Below are positions 8,765-16,947 of a stretch of DNA of 64,000 nt, one piece after another. The number at the start of each line of letters is the position of its first letter. The stretch's first letter is position 1. The stretch is from an uncultured Muribaculaceae bacterium. Its GTDB lineage: Bacteria > Bacteroidota > Bacteroidia > Bacteroidales > Muribaculaceae. The notes beneath the pieces were generated by a model, which worked only from the letters and a program-made list of their open reading frames with translations, ran no database searches and was not told the DNA's origin. The stretch spans positions 1-64,000 of the forward strand of contig CAJUCW010000007.1 of the NCBI GenBank assembly GCA_910585275.1. The letters run 5' to 3'. Made by a program: the position numbers and the translations under genes.

Positions 8765-10285
8765 ATGAAACTATATAATAAAATCCTAACGTTTGGTCTT
8801 CTAAGCGCCACGATGGCACTCACGGGATGCTCCAACAGCTTTCTCGACATCGAAGACCCTACCCGTACGCTCATTGACGAATACATGAGCACCGATGCAC
8901 ATATACAGGAGGCTGTGGTGGCCGCCTACGACCCCCTTCACTGGCCTGACTGGGCAATGGGCGAGTACAACCCCATCAATATCATGAGCGACATTATGGC
9001 AGACGACATCTGGGTGGGTGGCTCAGATCCTAATGATAATGCCAACTGGCACCGTATGATGAATTTCGAGGCACGTCCAAATGCTGTTATTGCAGGAATC
9101 TGGACAGATGCTTATTCCGGTGTGAAGCGTTGTAACGATGTGCTATACTATATCTCACGCGACGTGGAAGGGATGACCGACAAGAAGAAAGCCTATTATG
9201 AGGCCCAGGCCCGCGTGCTCCGAGTGTATTACTATAGCTGGTTATGGAAATTCTGGGGCAATGTGGTTTATTACGAAACCAACTTTGAAGGGGCCCCCTA
9301 TCTCGGCACCCAGTATAAAGCCGATGAAATATATGATTTCATGATGGCCGACCTAAAAGCCGCTCTCGTACTCGATGCCCTTCCGATGAAAGAGGCTGAC
9401 GAAAATGTGGGACGCGTTACGAAGGCCATGGCTTACATGCTTTTCGCAGAACTTGCCATGTACCAGAACAACGAGGCCGACATGAGGACTGCCGCCGGTT
9501 ATATGGCGGAAATCATCAATTCCGGACTCTATGACCTAAATCCGGACTATACCCAAATTTTCAAAGAGGAGGGAGAATGGACATCAGAGTCGATTTATGA
9601 GGTGAATTATAAGGACGACAACGCTATCCGCTCTTGGAACGGTCCGCTAAATGCTGGTGGCACAGTGCTTCCTACCCTTATCAGTCCCGCCGGATGGGCT
9701 GCCGGTGCCGACGGACATGAGGAAGGATGGGGATTTTGTCCCGTGCGTCAGGAAACATACGACCGCTATGAGGCCGGTGACGTGCGTCGCGACGCTACCT
9801 GTTGGAACGCTGCTGCTGTAGGATCGAATTATACGAAGCGTCATCAAGACACCGGACTCTTCCTGGAGAAATATGTTGCCCATAGCGGTGACAATGCCGA
9901 CCAGAAGGCCGACGCACAGCTCAACTGGAACAACAATCTCCGCATCTACCGTTATGCCGAGACATTGCTGAATGCGGCCGAACTTATCGTGCGCGGCTAC
10001 GGATCGGGCGACGCCCAGGGCTATCTCGACAAGGTGCGTACGCGTGCCGGCGTGGCTTCCGTGCCTGCCACCCTTGAAAATATCATCGAGGAACGTCATC
10101 TCGAGTTTGTGGGGGAAGGGAAACGCTATTGGGACCTAATCCGCAGCGGCCTCGCTTCATCGGTGCTCGTGCCTGACCAGTATGGCTACCGCACGAATAC
10201 ATGGAGTCAGAAAAACAAATATCTGCCCATTCCACAGAGTGAAATGGATAAGGCCCACGGCACACTTACCCAGAACGAGTATTGA
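8765..10285 (+). CDS. SusD-like surface glycan-binding lipoprotein
   Basis: 506 residues. Started at the ATG at 8765, which gives a proper lipoprotein signal (lipobox LTGC, Cys22); a non-ATG opening at 8738 adds nine unlikely residues. Typical SusD/RagB features: FLDIEDPT after the lipobox, TPR-like helical N-terminal half, a YRYAETLLNAAELIVRG helix, and the ending ERHLEFVGEGKRYWDLIR...YLPIPQSEM. It caps the SusC barrel at the cell surface and delivers oligosaccharides to it. Confidence 0.95.
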   Translation: MKLYNKILTFGLLSATMALTGCSNSFLDIEDPTRTLIDEYMSTDAHIQEAVVAAYDPLHWPDWAMGEYNPINIMSDIMADDIWVGGSDPNDNANWHRMMNFEARPNAVIAGIWTDAYSGVKRCNDVLYYISRDVEGMTDKKKAYYEAQARVLRVYYYSWLWKFWGNVVYYETNFEGAPYLGTQYKADEIYDFMMADLKAALVLDALPMKEADENVGRVTKAMAYMLFAELAMYQNNEADMRTAAGYMAEIINSGLYDLNPDYTQIFKEEGEWTSESIYEVNYKDDNAIRSWNGPLNAGGTVLPTLISPAGWAAGADGHEEGWGFCPVRQETYDRYEAGDVRRDATCWNAAAVGSNYTKRHQDTGLFLEKYVAHSGDNADQKADAQLNWNNNLRIYRYAETLLNAAELIVRGYGSGDAQGYLDKVRTRAGVASVPATLENIIEERHLEFVGEGKRYWDLIRSGLASSVLVPDQYGYRTNTWSQKNKYLPIPQSEMDKAHGTLTQNEY

Positions 10286-10331
10286 TAGACGGTAAGGTTC
10301 CGATTGTGATACTTTAAAATTATCAGAAACA

Positions 10332-12263
10332 ATGAAAAAATCATATATCTTCAAGGCTGGCGCACTGGCGGGTGCTTTCATCGCCCTGACAGCCTGTACG
10401 GAAGAGACATTCGATACGGTCAACAAGGCCGGTATCCCCAATGCCAGTGATTACAACATAGTGGTGACCGTAGATCAGGAGACCAACCAGTTCAAACTTA
10501 ACATCGACAATCCTATCGGCGTTTATCCGGTTTGGAAAATATATACCAAGGAGAATCCGGTGATTTCCACCCGCGACGGATATTCAGACATCATTGTGCC
10601 TGCCGGAGACTATGAGGTGGAGATGCAGGTCGGCAACCGCCATGGCGTTTCGGAGGGTGTGAGGACGGCTACCATCCATATCGAAAACACAAAGATTGAT
10701 TTCGCCCCTTACATCAGAAACCTTACGGATAATGCATCGAAGGAATGGCATATAGCCGGCGACCAGCAGAACCATCTCGGCTGCGGCCCTTCGGGCACAG
10801 ACGGACTCGAATGGTGGCAGGCAGGACCGGGAGCAAAAGAGGCTGAAGGCGTTTATGCCAACAAGATGATATTCAAGGATGCCCAGAAGGTGCAGGGTGG
10901 TCTCTACACTTACGATCCGGGTGAAAGCGGAACAATCTATGTCAATACCGGAATAACCGACCTTCCTCCGTATTCAGCTTCCAACACCAATGACGGTCTT
11001 GATTACTGCGCACCCGCAGAGATTCAGGCAGACCGCGATTTCGAGCTTGTGGCAGAAGGCGCCGACCTGATGCTCGTTCTTCCCAAGGGAACGCTGTTCG
11101 GCTATATCCCCAATATGGAGATTTACAACGAGCCGAAGTTCAAGGTCTATTCCATCACCCGCAACAAGATTGAACTTTCGTGCGACAACGGTTCGATTGC
11201 ATGGCACTACATACTCGCCCCGTTCGAGGCGCCCGAGCCTGTGTTCACCGGCTTCAAATATGACAGTGAGTTCAATCTCTGGAAGTCGGCAAAAGTTGAA
11301 CTTGGTTCCACATATTTTGCAAATGCAGGTTGGACACCACTTGAACCTCAGCCTGAGGTTTCGGTGGCAAACGATAAGGTCTCTTTCCATACGCCTGCGG
11401 AAATGGGCGGTGACCAATGGCAGGGTCAGGTGCATCTAAACACCGACATAATGCTCTCTGCGGCAGAAACGTACGATTTTTCCATATTCATCACGGCTCC
11501 GGTTGATTCCAAGGTTACTGTCAAGCCACATCTCACGGGCGACGACAACACCTACTTCTGTGCTGATCAGGTTAATTTCACAGCTGACGGGTCTTGTTTC
11601 TATCTGAGCGAAGTGGCAGGTTTCGACGGTCTGCTGACACTTACCCTTGACTTTGCAGGGAATCCTGATACCGACTTCGAAATATCGAATGTAGTAGTCA
11701 AGAAGCATTCTGACGACGACGGGACGGTGTTGCCGACAAAGCCGGAAGGTCCGGTGCATCCCGACTTCGTGGATTATGCAAGCGAACTTAACCTCTACAG
11801 CTCGATTGCCGAGGTGACCCCCATGTTCTGGTATGCTCCCGGATGGGCGCAGATTGCCGACCCCGTGCTTGAAAGAGAGGGTAATAGGGTGTTTAAGTTC
11901 TCGTTGCCGGAAGCTACTACAGACCAGTGGCAGGCACAGTTTAACTTCAAGAGCGGCATCAAGACCAGCGCAGAGAAACTGTATGACGTAAGGGTTGTGG
12001 TGCTGACTTCTAAAGACCATCCCGGAGTAACGTTCAAACTCACTACAGAGGTGATGAAAGAGGATGGTTCAGGCACTGAAGACAAAGGGGAAATCGCACT
12101 CCAGCGCGTATCGACCTACGGCGGCGAAGAACTTGAAATCTGGGCTGCCGCTGCTCCTGGCATAGACAGCGAAGACCTTAAAATAGTGTTCGATTTCGGC
12201 GGTAACGAAGCCGGCACCGAGGTTGTGATCAAGGATATCATCATCCAGGAACATAAGGAATGA
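10332..12263 (+). CDS. surface glycan-binding lipoprotein (SGBP, SusE/F position)
   Basis: A 643-residue lipoprotein (lipobox LTAC, Cys22). After an N-terminal immunoglobulin-like domain and a central SusE/F-like region, it carries two related C-terminal modules at about residues 328-458 and 490-643. Both have an aromatic GW motif, a DQWQxQ stretch and a closing beta-strand ending VVK/IIxxH, so they look like tandem carbohydrate-binding modules. By position after SusD it should bind polysaccharide at the cell surface. A compact GC-rich hairpin at 12296-12330 separates it from the GH5 gene. Confidence 0.8.
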   Translation: MKKSYIFKAGALAGAFIALTACTEETFDTVNKAGIPNASDYNIVVTVDQETNQFKLNIDNPIGVYPVWKIYTKENPVISTRDGYSDIIVPAGDYEVEMQVGNRHGVSEGVRTATIHIENTKIDFAPYIRNLTDNASKEWHIAGDQQNHLGCGPSGTDGLEWWQAGPGAKEAEGVYANKMIFKDAQKVQGGLYTYDPGESGTIYVNTGITDLPPYSASNTNDGLDYCAPAEIQADRDFELVAEGADLMLVLPKGTLFGYIPNMEIYNEPKFKVYSITRNKIELSCDNGSIAWHYILAPFEAPEPVFTGFKYDSEFNLWKSAKVELGSTYFANAGWTPLEPQPEVSVANDKVSFHTPAEMGGDQWQGQVHLNTDIMLSAAETYDFSIFITAPVDSKVTVKPHLTGDDNTYFCADQVNFTADGSCFYLSEVAGFDGLLTLTLDFAGNPDTDFEISNVVVKKHSDDDGTVLPTKPEGPVHPDFVDYASELNLYSSIAEVTPMFWYAPGWAQIADPVLEREGNRVFKFSLPEATTDQWQAQFNFKSGIKTSAEKLYDVRVVVLTSKDHPGVTFKLTTEVMKEDGSGTEDKGEIALQRVSTYGGEELEIWAAAAPGIDSEDLKIVFDFGGNEAGTEVVIKDIIIQEHKE

Positions 12264-12295
12264 ACAAGGCGGTTCATGCCATTAATTAAAGATAT

Positions 12296-12330
12296 GCCGT
12301 GGCCTTGGCCCGGAGGGTTAAGGCCACGGC
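12296..12330. other. 11-bp perfect intercistronic hairpin
   Basis: gccgtggcctt (12296-12306) and its exact complement (12320-12330) with a 13-nt loop. No T run follows, so it is more likely an mRNA processing or stability element than a terminator between the SGBP and GH5 genes. Confidence 0.55.
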
Positions 12331-12355
12331 TGCTATCCATAATCGACTTGACAAA

Positions 12356-13675
12356 ATGAATAGATTAAAATCTTCAATAATATGTGGCGCGGCGGCCATG
12401 CTTGCGGCGACAATGGCATGGAGTTGTGCCGGAAAAGAGGATGCCATAAAGGAGGAGGTGAAGTTTGTGCAGGTGCAGGGACATGACCTTATCAATCCCG
12501 ACGGCTCCAAACTCTTTATCGTGGGAACAAATCTCGGCAACTGGCTCAATCCGGAAGGGTATATGTTCGGATTCCAGCGAATGAACGCCCCGCGTCAGAT
12601 CAACGAGGTGATATGCAAGCTGGTGGGCCCCGACAAGGCTGCCGAGTTCTGGGCACAGTTCAAAGACAACTATATCACCAAAGACGATATTGATTTCATT
12701 GCCTCGACAGGGGCCAACACCATCAGGCTCCCGTTTCATTATAAGCTTTTCACCGATGAGGATTATATGGGGCTGACGTCTGCCCAAGACGGTTTCGCTC
12801 GTGTTGACAGTGTTGTTAACTGGTGTCGTGCCGACAACCTTTACCTCATTCTCGACATGCATGATGCCCCCGGCGGACAGACCGGCGACAACATCGACGA
12901 TTCTTACGGTTATCCGTGGCTTCTGGAAAGCGAGGCTTCGCAAAAGCTTTTCTGCGACATCTGGCGTTCGATAGCCGACCGCTATAAGGACGAACCCGTG
13001 ATTCTCGGCTACGAACTTATCAACGAACCGATTGCCACCTATTTTGACAATCAGGAGGAATTGAACGCCAAACTTGAGCCGCTTCACAAGAAGGCTGTGG
13101 CTGCCATCCGGGAGGTTGACAAGAATCACGTGATTCTTATCGGCGCCCCGCAGTGGAACAGTAATTTCGAGCCGTTGAAAGATACGGACTACGACCCGCA
13201 GCTTATGTTTACATGCCATCGTTACGGAGGTCCGGCCACGGCCGATGCGATACGTTCGTATATCGAGTTCCGCGACAAGTCTAACCGTCCGATGTATATG
13301 GGCGAAATCGGCCATAACACCGACGAATGGCAGGCGGAATTCGTTAAGACGATGAAAGATAACAACATCGGATATACGTTCTGGCCTTACAAGAAAAAAG
13401 ACGACAGTTGCATGATGGGCGTGAAAATGCCCGAGGAGTGGGACGAGGTCATAAGGTTTGCGGAAGGTCCGCACCACACCTTCGCTGAAATACGCGATGC
13501 CAAACCCGACAGAAAGAGGGCGCAGGCCGCTCTCGACAAGTTTATCGAGCAGTGCAAGCAGAAAAACTGTATTCCTCAGGAAGGGTATATAACGTCAATG
13601 GGTTTGAAAGTGCCCGGACAGAATGCCACAGTCGAAAACGGACAAGATAAGGAATTGGTGTCGCAGGTAAGATAA
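12356..13675 (+). CDS. GH5 glycoside hydrolase (beta-glucanase type)
   Basis: 439 residues from the ATG at 12356, which gives a signal peptide with a weak lipobox (Cys24); an upstream opening at 12299 runs through the hairpin. GH5 (beta/alpha)8 landmarks: VGTNLGNWLNPEG (57-69), NTIRLPFHY, LILDMHDAPG, YELINEP with acid/base Glu224, and MYMGEIGH with nucleophile Glu317. The NLGNWLNPEG entry resembles exo-/endo-beta-1,3(1,6)-glucanase subfamilies, fitting the GH16 partner. Substrate is inferred. Last gene of this PUL; an intrinsic terminator follows. Confidence 0.88.
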   Translation: MNRLKSSIICGAAAMLAATMAWSCAGKEDAIKEEVKFVQVQGHDLINPDGSKLFIVGTNLGNWLNPEGYMFGFQRMNAPRQINEVICKLVGPDKAAEFWAQFKDNYITKDDIDFIASTGANTIRLPFHYKLFTDEDYMGLTSAQDGFARVDSVVNWCRADNLYLILDMHDAPGGQTGDNIDDSYGYPWLLESEASQKLFCDIWRSIADRYKDEPVILGYELINEPIATYFDNQEELNAKLEPLHKKAVAAIREVDKNHVILIGAPQWNSNFEPLKDTDYDPQLMFTCHRYGGPATADAIRSYIEFRDKSNRPMYMGEIGHNTDEWQAEFVKTMKDNNIGYTFWPYKKKDDSCMMGVKMPEEWDEVIRFAEGPHHTFAEIRDAKPDRKRAQAALDKFIEQCKQKNCIPQEGYITSMGLKVPGQNATVENGQDKELVSQVR

Positions 13676-13729
13676 CGTACTGTATTTGAGTGTAAAAATA
13701 ACCTTTCGGGTTGGTAAGCCGGATGGTTC

Positions 13730-13770
13730 TCCCGGCGGAAATGCTTCAATGGCTTTCCACCGGGATTTTT
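13730..13770 (+). terminator. intrinsic terminator after GH5
   Basis: A 12-bp stem with one mismatch (tcccggcggaaa 13730-13741, tttccaccggga 13754-13765) is followed directly by TTTTT. Confidence 0.75.
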
Positions 13771-13806
13771 GCTCTACACAACATTAATGCATTAACGATT
13801 GTTATT

Positions 13807-14010
13807 GAAGTTGTCTAAACTTTTTTACGGAGATTGATTTTCTTATGGCTTTTTATGTTAAAAAGACCTCTTTCCCAATCTTCCGCCATCTTTTCGGTCG
13901 CTTTTGAACCTTTCATCGGTCGTTTAGCCCGCTAAACTCCCTCTTCAAGTTTCAAAATCAACTCGAAAATCTGACGAAATATTGAAAAAGAAAAAAGTTT
14001 AGACAACTTC
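13807..14010 (+). mobile_element. 204-bp MITE-like element, copy 1
   Basis: Begins and ends with a perfect 20-bp terminal inverted repeat (gaagttgtctaaactttttt). It is flanked by the same three bases on both sides (ATT, 13804-13806 and 14011-14013), consistent with a 3-bp target duplication. No coding frame. It contains an internal palindrome (gtttagc-cc-gctaaac). It is about 97.5% identical (5 differences by my reading) to the inverted copy at 31409-31612. It should be mobilised by a transposase encoded elsewhere. Confidence 0.85.
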
Positions 14011-14038
14011 ATTTTTTTGAAGACTCGAATTTTGTTTA

Positions 14039-14128
14039 TAAATTTGCAATAGAATAAATCATCCACCCCCATGAAGACTTCTCTTTCGTGGGGGTATTTT
14101 TTGTATTAATAAAATAGCGGATAGTGTA
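14039..14128 (+). promoter_or_regulatory. lrgAB promoter and leader with terminator hairpin
   Basis: The -7 box TAAATTTGC (14039-14047) lies 29 bp from the MITE end. Within the leader, acccccatg (14065-14073) pairs with cgtgggggt (14087-14095) and is followed by attttttg, a good intrinsic terminator, before the lrgA ATG at 14129. The hairpin overlaps a 12-codon frame starting at 14071 (MKTSLSWGYFLY, stop 14107-14109). This arrangement suggests attenuation, but whether the short frame is translated is unknown. Confidence 0.55.
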
Positions 14129-14521
14129 ATGATACTACAGTTCGGATTGATACTGCTATTTCTTGCAGTCGGAGAATTTATCGTATGGTTGACAGGGATT
14201 CCGGTACCTTCAAGCATAATAGGGATGCTCCTTCTTGCATCGTCTCTGAAGGCAGGCATTGTAAAGCCCCGTCATGTGGAGCGCCTTTCCAATTTCCTTG
14301 TCCATAATCTCGGCTTTTTTTTCGTTCCGGCGGGAGTGGGGCTGATGAATTGCCTTGGCCTTATTTCGGCGGAATGGTTGCCGATAGTTGTTGCTTCCGT
14401 TGGCAGCACGGTGGTGATTATAGCCGTCACCGGATGGGTACACCGTATTGTCAGAAAATCATTTTCGCGTCACCGTGGTGCCGCTGAAGCAAAAGGTGAT
14501 GTGGAACGCCAGGTGTTATGA
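14129..14521 (+). CDS. lrgA: LrgA/CidA family holin-like protein
   Basis: A 130-residue inner-membrane protein with four hydrophobic segments and the family signature VPSSIIGMLLL near residue 27, then FFVPAGVGLM. CidA/LrgA proteins resemble holins and act with LrgB-type partners; in other bacteria they modulate murein hydrolase export or carry small metabolites. The C terminus is basic and soluble (RKSFSRHRG). lrgB starts 19 bp downstream, as is usual for this pair. Confidence 0.9.
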   Translation: MILQFGLILLFLAVGEFIVWLTGIPVPSSIIGMLLLASSLKAGIVKPRHVERLSNFLVHNLGFFFVPAGVGLMNCLGLISAEWLPIVVASVGSTVVIIAVTGWVHRIVRKSFSRHRGAAEAKGDVERQVL

Positions 14522-14540
14522 AGCGTTAAGTATTGAATCT

Positions 14541-15236
14541 ATGGAATTCTTAAATAATAAATTTTTTCTGATTGCCGCCACTTTCATTTTTTATATAGGC
14601 GCGCAACTGCTGCAACGCCGCACTGGTGTCAAACTCCTAAATCCGATATTGTTGGCTATCGCAGCGATGATATGCTTCCTTTTGCTGGCAGGTATAGACT
14701 ATAAAACTTATCAGGCAGGAGGCGAATATATCGATTTCTGGCTCAAACCGGCGGTTGTGGCTCTTGGCCTCCCTCTTTATAAGCAATTATCTACCATTCG
14801 AAAACAATTATTGCCATTGTTGCTGTCGGAACTTGCAGGGTGTGTGGCCGGAATTGTGTCGGTGGTGTTGCTCGCAAAGTTGTTCGGAGCCTCGCATGAA
14901 GTTATAATGTCGCTGGCGCCGAAAGCCGTGACCACTCCCATTGCTATGGAGATTTCATCTGCCGTGGGAGGGATACCCTCGCTCACGGCTGCCGTCGTGG
15001 TATGCACCGGTATTTTCGGCGGGATGGCAGGCTTCAGGATTGTAAAGCTCAGCCGCATAAAAAGCCCGATAGCCCAAGGTCTTTCCATAGGGACTGCAGC
15101 GCATGCCGTGGGCACGTCTGCCGCCATGGAAAGAAGTGAGCGTTATGGGGCTTTCTCTTCGTTAGGGTTGACCCTCAACGGATTGTTTACGGCTTTGCTT
15201 TCACCATTTATCCTTCATCTGATAGGGGTGTATTGA
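14541..15236 (+). CDS. lrgB: LrgB family membrane protein
   Basis: 231 residues starting at the ATG at 14541; an upstream in-frame ATG at 14448 would overlap lrgA deeply and add non-membrane sequence. Multiple membrane segments and the conserved block KAVTTPIAMEISSAVGG, then GTAAHAVGTSAA, identify LrgB/YohK. Partner of LrgA in the inner membrane, assigned to murein hydrolase control or small-metabolite transport in other bacteria. Confidence 0.92.
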   Translation: MEFLNNKFFLIAATFIFYIGAQLLQRRTGVKLLNPILLAIAAMICFLLLAGIDYKTYQAGGEYIDFWLKPAVVALGLPLYKQLSTIRKQLLPLLLSELAGCVAGIVSVVLLAKLFGASHEVIMSLAPKAVTTPIAMEISSAVGGIPSLTAAVVVCTGIFGGMAGFRIVKLSRIKSPIAQGLSIGTAAHAVGTSAAMERSERYGAFSSLGLTLNGLFTALLSPFILHLIGVY

Positions 15237-15243
15237 TTGTGGG

Positions 15244-15594
15244 TCAGCTGCGGATGTAATGGGGCATTTCGTCGGGGATTACCATGGATAGCTCCACGAG
15301 TCCGCCGACGGTGCCGTCGTCTTTACGCCATGCCGTCTGGAAAATCAATTTCCTTACCCCTTTTTTCTCGATGGTGTAGCAGTTCTGCCCTCCGGTGGCA
15401 AGTAGGTGCTTTATTATTTCGATGGACCGGGGATTATGGCAATCGAGGAGATTCTTGCCTATAAGGTTGCCGTGGCTTGCAAAGGTGTCGCGCGAACGCT
15501 TGTTCATATATATGATTTTGCACTCGGCGTCGCAGACGGTCACGGCGCAGTTCATGTCGGCCGCCCAGTCGGGTATAAGGTCATTTGGGTTCAT
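15244..15594 (-). CDS. stand-alone PAS domain protein
   Basis: A 116-residue protein consisting of a single PAS fold (AVTVCDAECKIIYMNKRS...GKNLLDCHNP, then YTIEKKGVRKLIFQTAW, and GGLVELSMVI). There is no attached kinase or output domain, so it is probably a sensor or ligand-binding partner of another protein. It follows the TSCPD gene by 37 bp on the same strand and is likely in its operon. It converges on lrgB with a 7-bp gap. Confidence 0.8.
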   Translation of the reverse strand: MNPNDLIPDWAADMNCAVTVCDAECKIIYMNKRSRDTFASHGNLIGKNLLDCHNPRSIEIIKHLLATGGQNCYTIEKKGVRKLIFQTAWRKDDGTVGGLVELSMVIPDEMPHYIRS

Positions 15595-15631
15595 AGCGTC
15601 AAATTATTGCTGATTGGTCTGAAATAACCTG

Positions 15632-15874
15632 TTAAAGAGTCTCTTTGAGGGCTTTCGAAAACTGGTCTGGGCAGGAAGTGCCTTTGACTCCGCATGTCAG
15701 TCCTTCGAGACGTGAGATTACGTCTTCCACTTTCATCCCTTTTACGAGAGAAGCTATCCCTTTGAGGTTGCCGTTGCAACCTCCGATAAATTCTACGTCG
15801 TTTACGATTCCGTTTTCCACGTCGAAGTTGATGACGCGTGAACATGTACCCTGCGTTACGTATTGATATTTCAT
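15632..15874 (-). CDS. TSCPD domain protein (TIGR03905-like)
   Basis: An 80-residue protein with the whole TSCPD module: CSRVINFDVENG, a GGCNGN turn, a GMKVEDVISRLEG helix and the terminal GTSCPDQF. Related domains occur at the C terminus of some ribonucleotide reductases; the stand-alone form has no established role. The conserved Cys (positions 11, 33, 61, 68) suggest metal or redox chemistry. A promoter box lies at 15896-15904. Confidence 0.88.
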   Translation of the reverse strand: MKYQYVTQGTCSRVINFDVENGIVNDVEFIGGCNGNLKGIASLVKGMKVEDVISRLEGLTCGVKGTSCPDQFSKALKETL

Positions 15875-15895
15875 TTCCGTTATTGTTGTTTTGAT

Positions 15896-15904
15896 GCAAA
15901 ATTA
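15896..15904 (-). promoter_or_regulatory. promoter -7 box for TSCPD-PAS operon
   Basis: TAATTTTGC on the minus strand, about 21 bp upstream of the TSCPD start codon. Confidence 0.5.
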
Positions 15905-15928
15905 CGAAAAAAACATGAATAACACATA

Positions 15929-16810
15929 TTAGATGTTGGGGCGGTGGCGATAGGCCGAGGGGCTCATGCCCATGACTTTGGTGAATAGGCGTGAGAAATA
16001 GTAGGGGTCGGAAATGCCTACTTTGTGGCAGATGCTGTTGAGTTTCATTCGTGTGCCGTCGAGCAGCTGGCAGGCATATCTCATTTTAAGAAGATTGAAG
16101 TAGGCGAGGGGGGAATGCCCCGTCCTTTCCTTGAATACTGCCGAGAGATAAGATTGCGAATATCCTGAATAGGATGACAGTTCGGAAAGGGTCAGTGTGC
16201 GCTCAAGGTTCTCGTTCATAAAATGTATCGTAGCGTTGACGATGTCGCGTTCTCCGGCGCGCTCTCCTGCACTTCGATATTCGCGGAGATAGCGGAGTGT
16301 GCCCAGATAATGGTGGAACAACGACATGGCATACCTTATCCCTTCAAGGCTGAATCCTGCGTCGAGCGTGGCGAAAATCTCTTCGAAAAGGTTTGTGCGG
16401 TTGCGTATTCTCGAATCTATACTCGGGTTGATAAGGTGTGGCACGGCGCAGTCGGCGGCATAATGGGGGGCGAGGGTGCCGCTGAAATGAATCCAATAGA
16501 TTGTCCATGGATTCTGTTCGTTTGCCCCGTAGGAATGGGGTCTTCCCGCCGGAAGTATGAAATATGAATTGGCCACGACCTCGTGATGCGTACCCTCGAC
16601 TTCAAACCACCCTTCCCCTGCGGTACAATAGATGAAGACGTATTCGGCGATAGGTTCCGGGCGTTCCCTATAATGGTGTCCGGCACATGGATAATATCCT
16701 ATGTCGGTGATATGTAGTGCGGAAAGCACAGGGTCTGACACCATCATGTCAAGAATCATTTTCGGCAGCACGATGAATCGTTGTCCGGAAAATCCTTCGC
16801 GTAGTTTCAT
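15929..16810 (-). CDS. AraC family transcriptional regulator
   Basis: 293 residues. An N-terminal cupin-like effector domain (about 30-150; ILPAGRPHSYGAN and WTIYWIHFSG are typical) is followed by a C-terminal double helix-turn-helix (about 195-290; LTLSELSSYSGYSQSYLSAVFKERTGHSPLAYF, then ISDPYYFSRLFTKVMGMSPSAYR). Divergent from the sugar MFS gene, so it probably senses a sugar and activates that transporter and perhaps the GH2/GH35 operon beyond. The 137-bp intergenic region holds a promoter box for each direction. Confidence 0.93.
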   Translation of the reverse strand: MKLREGFSGQRFIVLPKMILDMMVSDPVLSALHITDIGYYPCAGHHYRERPEPIAEYVFIYCTAGEGWFEVEGTHHEVVANSYFILPAGRPHSYGANEQNPWTIYWIHFSGTLAPHYAADCAVPHLINPSIDSRIRNRTNLFEEIFATLDAGFSLEGIRYAMSLFHHYLGTLRYLREYRSAGERAGERDIVNATIHFMNENLERTLTLSELSSYSGYSQSYLSAVFKERTGHSPLAYFNLLKMRYACQLLDGTRMKLNSICHKVGISDPYYFSRLFTKVMGMSPSAYRHRPNI

Positions 16811-16842
16811 GGAGGGTGGAGTTATAAGTCGTTATCAGGATT

Positions 16843-16851
16843 GCAAAATTA
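16843..16851 (-). promoter_or_regulatory. promoter -7 box for AraC gene
   Basis: TAATTTTGC on the minus strand, about 32 bp before the AraC start. Confidence 0.5.
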
Positions 16852-16917
16852 ATGAAAAAAGTAAGATTGTCCATTGTTTTGGAAAGAAAATGCATTTTAT
16901 CGGTGATGGAAAGGCAG

Positions 16918-16926
16918 TAATTTTGC
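16918..16926 (+). promoter_or_regulatory. promoter -7 box for sugar MFS gene
   Basis: TAATTTTGC on the plus strand, about 21 bp before the MFS start at 16948; paired divergently with the box at 16843-16851. Confidence 0.5.
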
Positions 16927-16947
16927 GGTGTTAAAACTATAATCTCC

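Noticed and set aside
12374..13477. 367-codon minus-strand frame
   Set aside because: Antisense to GH5, whose catalytic motifs are intact.
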